Assembly: GCA_017625405.1 (NCBI GenBank)
Contig: JAGALB010000042.1
Coordinates: 1-59,294, forward strand
Direction: 5' to 3'
Origin: Ruminiclostridium sp.
GTDB lineage: Bacteria; Bacillota; Clostridia; Oscillospirales; Ruminococcaceae
Length of the DNA: 59,294 nucleotides
Shown: piece after piece, positions 10,401 through 18,656 of the stretch
How positions within the stretch are numbered: the stretch's first letter is position 1
Layout: each line of letters starts with the position of its first letter
The notes under the pieces: generated by a model
What the model saw: only the letters and a program-made list of their open reading frames with translations
The model's database searches: none
What the model was told of the DNA's origin: nothing
Made by a program: the position numbers and the translations under genes

Positions 10401-10960
10401 CCTGTGAACATAAGCACAGCCTTTGCCTGAGCCATTGTCTGGCCACGTTCAACATATACCTTTACAGCAATTTCCTGACCTTCGGACACAATTGCAATTT
10501 CAGTTCTGCCGGGAGCAAGAGCACGCACTATACCGTTACGGTCAACATCAACAATATCCTCGTCTTCCGCATAGAAAAGCGCATATGGTCTTGTATTGCG
10601 GTATTCCCAGTCTATCTGGGCAATCTCGCCTGTTGTCATACAAAGGACCTTCTGAGCTTTAAGCTCCATGGAAATAGGTGTAAACGGTATTTTGGCAGAA
10701 GCTTCACCTTCGCACTCCTTACCGTCTTCATAGTAAAAGGCACGCACTGCTACAAGGTACTTTTCGCCGTTGAAAAAGCCAAGCACCTGCTTTTTATTCT
10801 TCTGTGAATAGCGTCTTTTAATGCATACACGTGGTTTTTCTTCCCTGAAGAAAAACAGCATATAGCCGTCGGCACCCTCAACGGGGTCCCACTTGACACA
10901 AACGGCATTATCACGAGGCTCGGCAACTACATTTTCGGGAGCCGCAAGTGTTAAAGGCAT
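7496..10960 (-). CDS. CapA-like metallophosphatase fused to FN3, Big2-like and two DUF6270 domains
   Basis: 1154 residues. Order read from sequence: fibronectin-III-like (about 7-95), bacterial Ig-like (about 97-173), CapA/PgsA metallophosphatase-like (about 180-475), DUF6270-like copy 1 (about 530-780) and copy 2 (about 920-1140). The CapA part has 'FTGDLM', 'ANNHSCDTG', 'YQHWG' and 'VGSHPHMIQ'. Copy 2 has the 'GSCISREIF' motif of SGNH-like domains and 'VVDFYD'; copy 1 has 'VSQLTSCSG' and 'AVDFYTAAG'. DUF6270 domains usually occur in polysaccharide loci. There is no signal peptide or membrane helix, which is odd for a CapA protein. It begins 3 nt after the preceding stop, behind AGGAAA. A role in making or modifying a surface glycopolymer is inference. 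Confidence 0.82.
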   Translation of the reverse strand: MPLTLAAPENVVAEPRDNAVCVKWDPVEGADGYMLFFFREEKPRVCIKRRYSQKNKKQVLGFFNGEKYLVAVRAFYYEDGKECEGEASAKIPFTPISMELKAQKVLCMTTGEIAQIDWEYRNTRPYALFYAEDEDIVDVDRNGIVRALAPGRTEIAIVSEGQEIAVKVYVERGQTMAQAKAVLMFTGDLMCAVNHQRACSSRQFDFHDSFNPVRKILKEADFSVGVLETTCYDPVPYEYEQLRLDSGAPNCNSPSTFLSAVAEAGFDMLVTANNHSCDTGYEGLCATVESVKQLGMYNLGSLGDNPVFRDINGIRVGFIAFTMISNGHENNIPEITPDTRGTYSREYFQRMYDLARGGGAEYVVAYQHWGSMNSKTVKEKQIQESQFMALCGVDLIVGSHPHMIQEFRYVTTPRGRRVPCAYSLGNFISSQAELNENRDSVILRVELFRAGEEIEADISYIPCMSANSPCGVTVHPVDNYFNDASKRSLARTKETMGEEIQPFEYRPEILLSGSVILERIFDAGNFADVDKYPLLVSQLTSCSGEALPTKGMTTSLELDVGKGFAEYLKNSDADYIAVDFYTAAGVSCYERNGTLYTGNNRFLKSNFYNNRMEEFTRIKPPYEERFWKPLVKKYAEAVLSEFPSERIILFRYQFPDKFVKGGTELRNIPLRSSLNNQIAEMEEYFINLTDPSVVNLSRHYFTAGSSPSNFEQYYFNDAYNAVKKIVRNNRRCVDMPDLDIWMERVLNCYENMIARSFQSWLLDMNNAADVIIAYTSKEFTAANKSRLLKLKKCGTASLGKISTFFADDPGAAELITVAKLIRAVLAGDISRSYSFYAPAFEGKFNIVKKIAKLLSDETGIYVSAESAERVFLLRDKPEQFEQYAVQLRNRTADIWGSCISREIFNCCKNSGIGKYIFKQCPVLAYDKPVPVEVPEELSEFKNNAWRRRTMADSFARNGLEQLKAEHAKWLVVDFYDVICNMNEYKGGLFEVDDFIRKTAFYKGIESKCEPCYLFDKRTMQECRDAITHFAFDMMNLYGNNIVLIKADLKDCFVNLYKRIEKMDEDPYLERKREFIAYCEDLFINQTDCAVIDISKHFYASDKYPLGGARMVHYEHEFYREAGVFLAHILSGGKQRKFTKADDAYISMRNLRLER

Positions 10961-10963
10961 AAC

Positions 10964-12688
10964 TTAATTTCCTTTCTTCTTTTCTTCTGCCTGTGTACGC
11001 AGAGCATCCAGCTTTTCATAATTCCTGTAAAGCGAATAATACGCTCCGCAGAAATGCTGGATATCATCAATTCTGATACGATACCCGTCATGGCGTACAA
11101 AGAACGAACCGAGAATCTTTTCGGGGTATTTCAGATACATTGCATATTCGGGATAAGCATAACCGTTGAGCATGTAATGCGCACGGTGGAAAATTGTTTC
11201 AACAAAATAATCCACATCAAATTCCTTGAGATAATCAACCTCAAGATTTTCAGTGATTATGCGGTCGTAAAGCTCAAATGTAATACATAAAAGCTCAAGA
11301 TATGTATGATAAGTTGTTCTCTGCTTGTGAATCTTCTTAAGATTCACCTGGGCATTACGCAGCGCAAAGGAAAGGTATTCATTTGTAGGCTTATACTTTG
11401 TGATTTCATTCATCGCATAGCCAACCCAGTGGTCACGGTACTTTGTGTAATCCTCACGGATAAATCGGTCAACCGCCAGCGACGCAGCATCAAGCCAGCG
11501 CTGCTCCTTTGTGATACCATAAAGCCTTGTAAGACCGAAAACAGCTTCACCGTCATAATAGACAGTACGCATTTTAGCCTTGACATTAAGGTCTGGAATG
11601 CTGAGAACGTGGGTAAATTCTCCCGTTTCCTTGTCAAGCAGCTCAAGAATACCGTTTGCAAGCTCCTGGCAGAGCTTTACATACTTGTCGCTGCCTGTGA
11701 GATTCATATATTCGGTAAGCATTATAATCGCAAGACCGTTTCCGCCCAGTTTGACCTCCATTTTGTCAATGTCAGCGATAAAGGCGGTATTTTCTTCGTC
11801 ACGGGGCTTCTTGTACTTGTAGAAGGAATTTTTTACAAGATAACCGATTGCGCCTTCAACCTGTTTCAGTATAAAAGCGTCACCGGTAATGCGGTAGGCA
11901 CAGATAAGACTCCACAGGGAGCTTGCGTGACGGAGGATATTATAACCGGGAATAAAGCTGTGTCGGATAGGATAAACGCCGTATTCAAACTTTCCGTTAA
12001 GGTCAAGCTGATTTGAAAGATATGTAGACGAGGTAGTGATGACATCCAGCGCATGCTTCTTTTCAAATCTCTTCAGGACACGTCTGCCGATGTTCATGCC
12101 ACGCCAGTAAAGCCTGTGCGTCTTTTTATTTTCATCGCACAAGGCGCTGCGGCAGTCAAAAGTGATTACTTCCTCGGGAAGCTCAGTCAGTGAAATTCCG
12201 CAGGCTTTCGGAAGATATCTGTTGACCTGCTCAACTTTTATGGTTTTTTCCTTATATGAAATTACACGGTTGCCGTTTATTTCGGCTTCAATAAGGGCGG
12301 TTTTATATTCAGGGTCAAAGGAAATACCGTGACGGTAAAATTCATTGAAGTCTTTAGAAATGGTTTCGATAAGGTCAGTAAGCTTTACCTTCTCGGATTT
12401 GCACATTATATCCGCTTTTACCCATACAGGCTTGCATTCCTTGAGGGAAATATATTTTACTGCCGCCTTGCATGCATCATGCCACGCCTGCTCAAGAGTA
12501 GACGCAGATGCGTGTACTACCTTTGCACGTGTGATGGTATTGCAGACAGAAAAAAACACTGTGAAAAGACCGCTTATGCAAAGTGCGGGAGCATACTGTT
12601 CCTCCAGTTCTTCAAATGTTTTTCCGGAAAGGAGCTTGTTTTTCAGCAGTTCGGCTTTTTCATTGAATTCGAGTACATATATTTTCAT
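10964..12688 (-). CDS. Six-hairpin (alpha/alpha)6-barrel-like protein with unidentified N-terminal domain
   Basis: 574 residues, no signal peptide. The N-terminal about 200 residues are mixed alpha/beta and not recognised. From about residue 230 the helical pattern ('HASSLWSLICAYRITGDAFIL', 'GGNGLAIIMLTEYMNLTG', 'YDGEAVFGLTRLYGIT', 'WVGYAMNEITKY') resembles the six-hairpin glycosidase/epimerase fold of GH88, GH105 or AGE-like proteins. Catalytic residues cannot be assigned. The ATG at 12688 follows GGAGGG; the frame upstream to 12703 runs over that site. It is the first gene of the operon, 3 nt before the CapA fusion, so the two probably act on the same polymer. The substrate is unknown. Confidence 0.6.
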   Translation of the reverse strand: MKIYVLEFNEKAELLKNKLLSGKTFEELEEQYAPALCISGLFTVFFSVCNTITRAKVVHASASTLEQAWHDACKAAVKYISLKECKPVWVKADIMCKSEKVKLTDLIETISKDFNEFYRHGISFDPEYKTALIEAEINGNRVISYKEKTIKVEQVNRYLPKACGISLTELPEEVITFDCRSALCDENKKTHRLYWRGMNIGRRVLKRFEKKHALDVITTSSTYLSNQLDLNGKFEYGVYPIRHSFIPGYNILRHASSLWSLICAYRITGDAFILKQVEGAIGYLVKNSFYKYKKPRDEENTAFIADIDKMEVKLGGNGLAIIMLTEYMNLTGSDKYVKLCQELANGILELLDKETGEFTHVLSIPDLNVKAKMRTVYYDGEAVFGLTRLYGITKEQRWLDAASLAVDRFIREDYTKYRDHWVGYAMNEITKYKPTNEYLSFALRNAQVNLKKIHKQRTTYHTYLELLCITFELYDRIITENLEVDYLKEFDVDYFVETIFHRAHYMLNGYAYPEYAMYLKYPEKILGSFFVRHDGYRIRIDDIQHFCGAYYSLYRNYEKLDALRTQAEEKKKGN

Positions 12689-12714
12689 ACTGACCCTCCT
12701 CATAACCGCATAGT

Positions 12715-12733
12715 TATACTTATTATAAGTATA
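12715..12733. promoter_or_regulatory. 19-bp perfect palindrome over the operon -10 box
   Basis: TATACTTATTATAAGTATA is a perfect palindrome with a one-base centre. Its right end is the -10 hexamer of the pilus/CapA operon promoter. This is the expected geometry of a repressor operator, or of a 5'-end hairpin in the mRNA. Confidence 0.5.
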
Positions 12734-12756
12734 TCATAAAAAACTGATTTTTTCAA
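12728..12756 (-). promoter_or_regulatory. Sigma-A promoter of the nine-gene CapA/pilus operon
   Basis: On the minus strand TTGAAA (12751-12756) and TATACT (12728-12733) are 17 bp apart. Intervals in the following 10.4 kb are all 32 nt or less and contain no terminator, so this promoter probably serves 12688 down to 2300. Confidence 0.65.
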
Positions 12757-12778
12757 GCCTAATTGAGTTATTTACAAA

Positions 12779-12815
12779 ATAAAAAAAAGCCGTTTCCGAA
12801 AGGGAAACGGCTTTC
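12779..12815 (-). terminator. Terminator of the chemoreceptor gene
   Basis: Perfect stem AAAGCCGTTTCC / GGAAACGGCTTT with a short loop, followed on the minus strand by eight T. It starts 11 nt after the chemoreceptor stop. Confidence 0.92.
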
Positions 12816-12825
12816 ACTATCTCAA

Positions 12826-14157
12826 TTATTCTTCTCTAAGGCTGAACTGAGCAACAAGTTCCTTTAACATGGAAGCCTGACCGGAAAGCTCTTCAGAAGC
12901 AGCCGCAGACTGTTCGGATGTTGCAGAGTTGTTCTGTACAACAGAGGAAATCTGATCAATACCTGTTGTAACCTGAGTGATGGCATCAGCTGCACCATTG
13001 GAGGAATCAGCGATTCTTGCGTTGATTTCAGCAACTGCACCTGCAGCGGCAGCAACACTTGACATCTTTTCAGCAACTTCCTTAACAAGGTTGTTACCCT
13101 TTTCGATGGAGTTAACAGTGTTTTCGATAAGAATTGTTGTATTGTTTGCAGCTTCAGCAGACTTACCTGCGAGGTTACGTACTTCGTCAGCAACTACTGC
13201 GAAGCCCTTACCTGCATCACCTGCACGTGCAGCTTCAACAGCAGCATTGAGAGCAAGGATGTTTGTCTGGAAAGCGATATCTTCGATAGCCTTGATAATC
13301 TTGTGAATTTCTTCAGAGGAATCACTGATTTCCTTCATAGCTACAACGAGTTCAGCCATTCTGTCGTTTGCTTCGCTCATCTGAGCACCTGCAATACCTG
13401 TCTTCTTGTTTGCTTCAGTAGCATCAGAAGCATTTGCAACGATCATTTCGGAAATAAGGTTGATTGTAGCGGAAAGCTCTTCGATAGAAGAAGCCTGTTC
13501 GGTAGCGCCCTGAGAAAGTGCCTGTGCGCCGCCGGAAACCTGTTCGGAACCGCTTGCAACCTGACCGGAAGCGGTATTGATCTGAACAAGTGTGCCGTTG
13601 AGCTGTGCAAGGAAGCTCTTGAGGGAAACGAGGATGCGTTCAAACACACCTGTGTAGATAGCTTCGTCAGAAACGTTGACATTAAGATTACCGTCAGCAA
13701 CTTCTTCGAGTACTACACTGATATCATCAATAACAGTCTTTGTGTTGGAAGCAAGTGCAGTAAGAGATTCACCGGTCTTGCTGATTTCATCCTTATAAGG
13801 ATATACAAACGCAACTTCAAAATCACCGTTTGCCATCTTTTCGGCAGCAGTGGAGATCTGTTCAAGACCCTTTTTGATATTGCGTGTAAGGATTACCGCC
13901 ATACCAACGCCTGCAAGAACGCCTAAAATGGAAACAATAACGATAATAGTGATTGTAAGTTCACACTGTGTTGAAACGTACTGTATACGAGCCTCATCAA
14001 GTACAGCTCCTGCTGTTGTTGCTTCTGCCACTACCTCATTATATGCATTATAGAATGTACTGAGTGCGTTGACGGAGATTCCGATTAAAATCAGAACAAC
14101 AACAAGAATAATACCGAATACTGCAATAAGTTTTTTCTGGACGCTTAAATTTTTCAT
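12826..14157 (-). CDS. Methyl-accepting chemotaxis protein with minimal external domain
   Basis: 443 residues. TM1 at about 10-31, only about 35 residues outside the membrane, TM2 at about 67-90, HAMP at about 90-145, then a coiled signalling domain with the near-invariant tip '[21 protein letters not shown]...[13 protein letters not shown]'. The tip binds CheA/CheW in known receptors. The external part is far too short for a Cache or four-helix ligand domain, so it may sense within the membrane or cytoplasm, or through a partner protein. No che or flagellar genes are present; the nearest motility genes are the type IV pilus genes next door, which suggests control of twitching (inference). 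Single gene with its own promoter and terminator; ribosome binding site AAGGAAGGA. Confidence 0.93.
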   Translation of the reverse strand: MKNLSVQKKLIAVFGIILVVVLILIGISVNALSTFYNAYNEVVAEATTAGAVLDEARIQYVSTQCELTITIIVIVSILGVLAGVGMAVILTRNIKKGLEQISTAAEKMANGDFEVAFVYPYKDEISKTGESLTALASNTKTVIDDISVVLEEVADGNLNVNVSDEAIYTGVFERILVSLKSFLAQLNGTLVQINTASGQVASGSEQVSGGAQALSQGATEQASSIEELSATINLISEMIVANASDATEANKKTGIAGAQMSEANDRMAELVVAMKEISDSSEEIHKIIKAIEDIAFQTNILALNAAVEAARAGDAGKGFAVVADEVRNLAGKSAEAANNTTILIENTVNSIEKGNNLVKEVAEKMSSVAAAAGAVAEINARIADSSNGAADAITQVTTGIDQISSVVQNNSATSEQSAAASEELSGQASMLKELVAQFSLREE

Positions 14158-14247
14158 AAAAATTAAATCCTTCCTTAGATTTTTAATGCGTTTCCGCTAT
14201 GACCATAGCAGGGATACTCCAAAAAACGCATTCTTTATATAGTACTA

Positions 14248-14276
14248 ATTATTACATATTTGGGCAATATTGTCAA
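14248..14276 (-). promoter_or_regulatory. Promoter of the chemoreceptor gene
   Basis: On the minus strand TTGACA (14271-14276), 17 bp, then AATAAT (14248-14253). The gap 14158-14506 also holds the divergent GH74 promoter; I saw no gene in it. Confidence 0.55.
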
Positions 14277-14429
14277 TAATAAAAAAAAATAATCGGAAAA
14301 TCTCCCACAAAAATTATTAAAACATCCAACCGTTTAACGAATTTAATATTGTTTTTTTAGCCAAAATCACAAAACAGTTGTATAAATTGAACAAAAAGCC
14401 GTATTTTGCCGATTTGTTACACAAAGGGC

Positions 14430-14458
14430 TTGTTTTTTAAAAATCCTCATTGTATAAT
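14430..14458 (+). promoter_or_regulatory. Promoter of the GH74-like gene
   Basis: TTGTTT (14430-14435), 17 bp, TATAAT (14453-14458). The ribosome binding site AAGGAG follows at about 14494 and the ATG is at 14507. Confidence 0.7.
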
Positions 14459-14506
14459 GAAAAAAATCATTAAGCACTTATTATACTCAGATAAAGGAGT
14501 ATTGTC

Positions 14507-16813
14507 ATGATAAGAAATCCCGACGTCTGTTACCGATTCAGCAGTCTGTCCGTGCCCGGCGGCGGTTTTGTCACAGGGTTTGTCTTTCACCCGCGTGAAC
14601 AGCTGCTTTATGCAAGGACGGATATAGGCGGAATATACGGTTTTGATTTTGATAACAACAAGTGGTTTTCGTTGAATGCCTCGCTTACAGAGTTCCAGCA
14701 TCATCTTACAAGACCGCTTTCCATTGCGGTTGCAGAGGAAAACCCCTGCATGCTGTTTGCAATGTGCGGTGACAGCTGGATAAATCACGCAACCGGCGAA
14801 AGAAACGGCAGCTCTGCTTTTCTTGTTTCTTACGACAAGGGTATGTCATTTACAGAAAAAAACGTACCCTTCAACGTAAACGGCAATGCCCCTGCAAGAG
14901 GCTCAGGCGAAAGGCTTGCATACAGAAACGGAAGACTGTTTTTCGGTTCACAGGGTGACGGATTATGGTTTTCCGACAATCTGGGGGACAGCTGGAACAG
15001 AACTTCTTTTCCCGAAGAAAACTGTGCCTTTGTGTATATTCATCGGGAAAGCGGAATACTTATAGTTTCCTGCACGGGTGAAACGGCAGCAGTGGGAAAC
15101 AGAAGGGGCCACAACCTTTTTGCAAGCTATGACAACGGAGCAAGCTTTGTAAAGCTCGCTGTTCCCGATGCTCTTAATGACACACGTTGCGATTACGACG
15201 GCTTTGTGGCAAACGGTATTACCAATTACGAAAACAAGCTTTATGTAACCTTTACGCATTCATACAAAAACTCCTTCGGCGGATGGAACAGCTACGCCTG
15301 TGATAACGGCAGCGGCTTTGACGGAAGAGTCTTTGTATATGATATAAACGATGGAGAACTTGAATTTTCAGAGGATATCACGCCTTCATGGAAAGGCTTT
15401 TCCGACGAAAACCCCGAAAGAAGACTGCCTTTCGGGTTAAGCGGAATCGATGTATTCAGAAACAATATCGTTCTTTGCTCCGTGGGAGGACACGGCGACG
15501 GTGTATTTATATCACGTGACGGAGGTAAAAGCTACGATATTATCAAAAGCACGGATACAGAACGGTTTACAATTGATGTTCCCTATCAGAAACCCGGATA
15601 CAACGGCGGAAGAGTACCTCTTCACTGGATGAGCAGTCTGAGAATAAACCCGCACAATCCTGATTTTGCGGTATTCACCACAGGTACAGGTCCATTCGCC
15701 GTTAAAAACATTACTACGGGAAAACCCTGCATTACAAGCCTGAGCTACGGTATGGAAGAAACCGTACATCTTAATATATACGGAATTCCAAGCGGAAAGA
15801 ACAAGGTTATCGACATTGTGGGAGATCTGGGCGGTTTTGCTTTCCGTGACCTCGACAAGCCGTGCGAAAACTCCTTTGCAGATAAAAACAATCACCGCTA
15901 TATAACCTGTATAAATGCTGATTTTGTACCCGAAAACCCTGATGTCTTCGTTGCAACGGCACGAGGCAACTGGACAGGTCAGACAAAAGGCGGTGTGATT
16001 CACACCACGGATGGCGGCGACAGCTTCAGACACATAGGCTATCCTGAAAATATCTCGGAAAAGCTTGACGAGCTGATTGACGCAATAAGAAAACCCAACA
16101 CCAACAGCGGCTGGACTGCAATTTCTTCCGACGGAAGAATCATTCTGTGGACTCTTGCGGAAAAATGGAGATTTCTGCCTGCTTACGGTGCGGTGAGATA
16201 CGACACGCTGACAGGAAGCTTCAGCAAAATAAAGATTTTCAGTTCTGACGGCACGGATATTTCAGAAACCGACGAGCAGATAAAGCTGTTCTCCGACAGA
16301 ACAGACAGCAATACGTTCTATGGATTCGGCGACAACGGTCAGTTATATATCAGTACCGACAAGGGTGTAAGCTTTAACGAGTGCGCTGTTCCCGAACACT
16401 TTCCGAAATGCCGCATGACAGGCTTTGACGGATTCAAAGGCGGAGAAATCAGATTTCACCCATTCCTGAAAGGCGTCTGTTACGCCGCACTGATGAAGCA
16501 CGGTCTGTGGAGAATACATTTCGACACCAGCATTACCGCTGAAAGAATCACAGGAAATGACGATTTTGTAAAATCGGTAGGATTCGGAAAAGGCGATGAC
16601 GACAACACCCCCGCCCTGTACATAAGCGGAACTCTCTTCGGCGAATACGGTTTCTGGCGGAGCTTTGACTGCGGCAGAAGCTGGGCAAGAATCAACAACG
16701 ACAATCAGATGTATGGTCAGATTACATCCATGGACGGAGATTTCAGAAAAAAAGGCAGAGTTTACCTTGCGACAGGTTTTACAGGCGCTTTGTATGGTGA
16801 AGAAACACATTAA
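14507..16813 (+). CDS. GH74-family beta-propeller (xyloglucanase-like), no signal peptide
   Basis: 768 residues. The start 'GGGFVTGFVFHPREQLLYARTDIGG' is the hallmark opening of GH74; the Asp at position 39 ('RTDIGG') matches one catalytic acid, and 'IVGDLGGFAFRDLD' in the second half matches the region of the other. Many BNR/Asp-box segments follow ('VSYDKGMSF', 'ISRDGGKSY', 'RSFDCGRSW'), consistent with two seven-bladed propellers. GH74 enzymes cut xyloglucan or its oligosaccharides. The absence of any signal peptide, dockerin or CBM suggests intracellular action on imported oligosaccharides rather than on polymer (inference). It has its own promoter; the downstream c-di-GMP gene has a separate one. 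Confidence 0.88.
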   Translation: MIRNPDVCYRFSSLSVPGGGFVTGFVFHPREQLLYARTDIGGIYGFDFDNNKWFSLNASLTEFQHHLTRPLSIAVAEENPCMLFAMCGDSWINHATGERNGSSAFLVSYDKGMSFTEKNVPFNVNGNAPARGSGERLAYRNGRLFFGSQGDGLWFSDNLGDSWNRTSFPEENCAFVYIHRESGILIVSCTGETAAVGNRRGHNLFASYDNGASFVKLAVPDALNDTRCDYDGFVANGITNYENKLYVTFTHSYKNSFGGWNSYACDNGSGFDGRVFVYDINDGELEFSEDITPSWKGFSDENPERRLPFGLSGIDVFRNNIVLCSVGGHGDGVFISRDGGKSYDIIKSTDTERFTIDVPYQKPGYNGGRVPLHWMSSLRINPHNPDFAVFTTGTGPFAVKNITTGKPCITSLSYGMEETVHLNIYGIPSGKNKVIDIVGDLGGFAFRDLDKPCENSFADKNNHRYITCINADFVPENPDVFVATARGNWTGQTKGGVIHTTDGGDSFRHIGYPENISEKLDELIDAIRKPNTNSGWTAISSDGRIILWTLAEKWRFLPAYGAVRYDTLTGSFSKIKIFSSDGTDISETDEQIKLFSDRTDSNTFYGFGDNGQLYISTDKGVSFNECAVPEHFPKCRMTGFDGFKGGEIRFHPFLKGVCYAALMKHGLWRIHFDTSITAERITGNDDFVKSVGFGKGDDDNTPALYISGTLFGEYGFWRSFDCGRSWARINNDNQMYGQITSMDGDFRKKGRVYLATGFTGALYGEETH

Positions 16814-16852
16814 TTTATTTGATTTCTTTCTATTAATTATGCATTTATTATA

Positions 16853-16881
16853 TTGACACAACAATTTATTGGTGTTAAAAT
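16853..16881 (+). promoter_or_regulatory. Promoter of the GGDEF-EAL gene
   Basis: TTGACA (16853-16858), 17 bp, TAAAAT (16876-16881). A ribosome binding site GAGGT lies 6 nt before the ATG at 16929. Confidence 0.75.
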
Positions 16882-16928
16882 TATATCAAACCAAGGCAGA
16901 TACAGAGATATTTATATGAGGTAAAGAT

Positions 16929-18620
16929 ATGAAAAACAGACTTTGCAGTGAAGGTTATCTTAAATTCTTTTCCTGCATCGACAAAATCGGCCTTTCAACA
17001 GAAGAACTCGTTGATGTTATACGTGATAACATGCCGCTGATTGCTGATGACATTGATCTGGGAAAGCTTAACATCAGGTTCTATACTCCGCCCACCCCTC
17101 TTGAGTCTAAAGGTCACGATGTTGAAATTGTGCTTTTTGAAAACGATTTCGGTTACGAAGAAGCAGGCGAAACACGCAAATTCGATACAAGCAGCGGCGG
17201 TTCGGTAACTTTTACTGCTCATAGCAAAAAGGGCATCGTCTGGGATACTGACGGAAAAGAAAATCTCGACTTTCTCCTTAAAAATATTTTTGCAATGTGC
17301 GGACGTGCACGTCTTTCCGACATTGTAAAAAAATCCCTCTCATGCGATATGTCCACAGGACTTGTAAACGCAAACGGCTTTGTTGCAGCAGGCAACCGTC
17401 TTGCAGCAAACGGAACACTTCATGAATATACCGCATTTTACATCAACCTGAAGAATTTCAAATACATAAACGGTCAGATAGGCAACAGATACGGCGACAC
17501 AGTTATCAGAAAATATGCCCATACACTTGCAAAGCTCGTTGGCAATGACGGTATCACCTCAAGACTCGGCGGCGACAACTTTACTGTTCTGATAAAGAAA
17601 GCGCGTGTTGACGATATCCTTGATTATCTTTCGGGAGCTGATCTTGAAATTGAAATTGCAGGCTCGGTTTCACATTTCAGCATGCAGGCACGTGCCGGCA
17701 TGTACGATATTAAAGAAGGGGACGCAATGCCCCATGTCATGAACTGCATTTCTGCCGCAATAAGTACTGCCAGAAGACACCCCACAAAACACATCATCAC
17801 ATTCACACCAGAGGTTCTTTATAAAATCATGCAGGAACAGGAAATTACAGCCAGCTTCCCTGCTGCTATCAGAAACAAGGAATTTTTAGTTTATTTTCAG
17901 CCCAAGGTAGACCTCAAAACCAGGGAATTGTGCGGATGCGAGGCTCTTGTGCGCTGGCTCAAGGACGGAAATCTTATTCCGCCTATGAACTTTATCCCCT
18001 TATTTGAACATAACGGCAGCATCTGCTCCCTTGACTTCTATATGCTTGAGAGTGTCTGCCTCAGCATATGCTAATGGAAGAGCAAAGGTCTTGAACCTGT
18101 AACCGTTTCGGTGAACTTCTCGAAAACTCATCTGCACAACCCCAACATTGCAGAGGATATCCTTAAAATTATAAGGAAGTACGACATTGAAAGCAGATAT
18201 ATCGAAATTGAAATGACTGAAATGTCTGATTTCAATGATTATGAGGCTTTCAGAAACCTTGTAAACAAGCTCAAGGCTAACGGCGTAACTACCTCCATCG
18301 ACGATTTCGGCACAGGCTACTCCTCGCTTAATCTTCTTACCGACTTCATGTTCGATATTGTAAAGCTGGATAAGTCTTTCATTGACAATATAATCCGCAA
18401 CAACAGCAAAACCGATGAAATCGTTGTAAGAAATATCGTCAGAATGATAAACGAGCTGAAAATGACTTCCATTGCCGAAGGTGTTGAAACCGCAGAACAG
18501 GCAGATTTCCTGGAGGATATCGGCTGCGGCATGGTACAGGGTTACCTCTTCGACAGACCCCTTCCCGAAGAAGAATTCATCAACAGACTCAAAACAAGAG
18601 TATATAAAAATGTTGTATAA
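16929..18620 (+). pseudogene. GGDEF-EAL c-di-GMP protein interrupted by one in-frame TAA
   Basis: The frame from ATG 16929 encodes 381 residues and stops at TAA 18072-18074. The same frame continues from the next codon to a TAA at 18618-18620, which would give 563 residues. The GGDEF domain is degenerate (GGDNF at about 220), so it probably binds rather than makes c-di-GMP. The EAL domain spans the stop: 'CEALVRW' lies before it and 'IEIEMTE', 'IDDFGTGYSSLNLL', 'DKSFID' and 'AEGVETAEQADFL' after it, all intact phosphodiesterase motifs. The stop falls just before a conserved Trp where a polar residue is usual, so a single AAA-to-TAA change explains it. Readthrough, recent inactivation or a sequencing error are all possible. 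Confidence 0.85.
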
Positions 18621-18622
18621 AC

Positions 18623-18655
18623 AAAAAACGCAGTTCAATGAACTGCGTTTTTTTA
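18623..18655. terminator. Bidirectional terminator
   Basis: AAAAAACGCAGTTCA-ATG-TGAACTGCGTTTTTT-type hairpin (stem 18628-18648) with A-runs on one side and T-runs on the other, between convergent genes. Confidence 0.92.
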
Positions 18656-18656
18656 T

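Noticed and set aside
13303-13926. 207-codon plus-strand frame opposite the chemoreceptor
   Set aside because: Antisense of a repetitive coiled-coil gene; no start signal.
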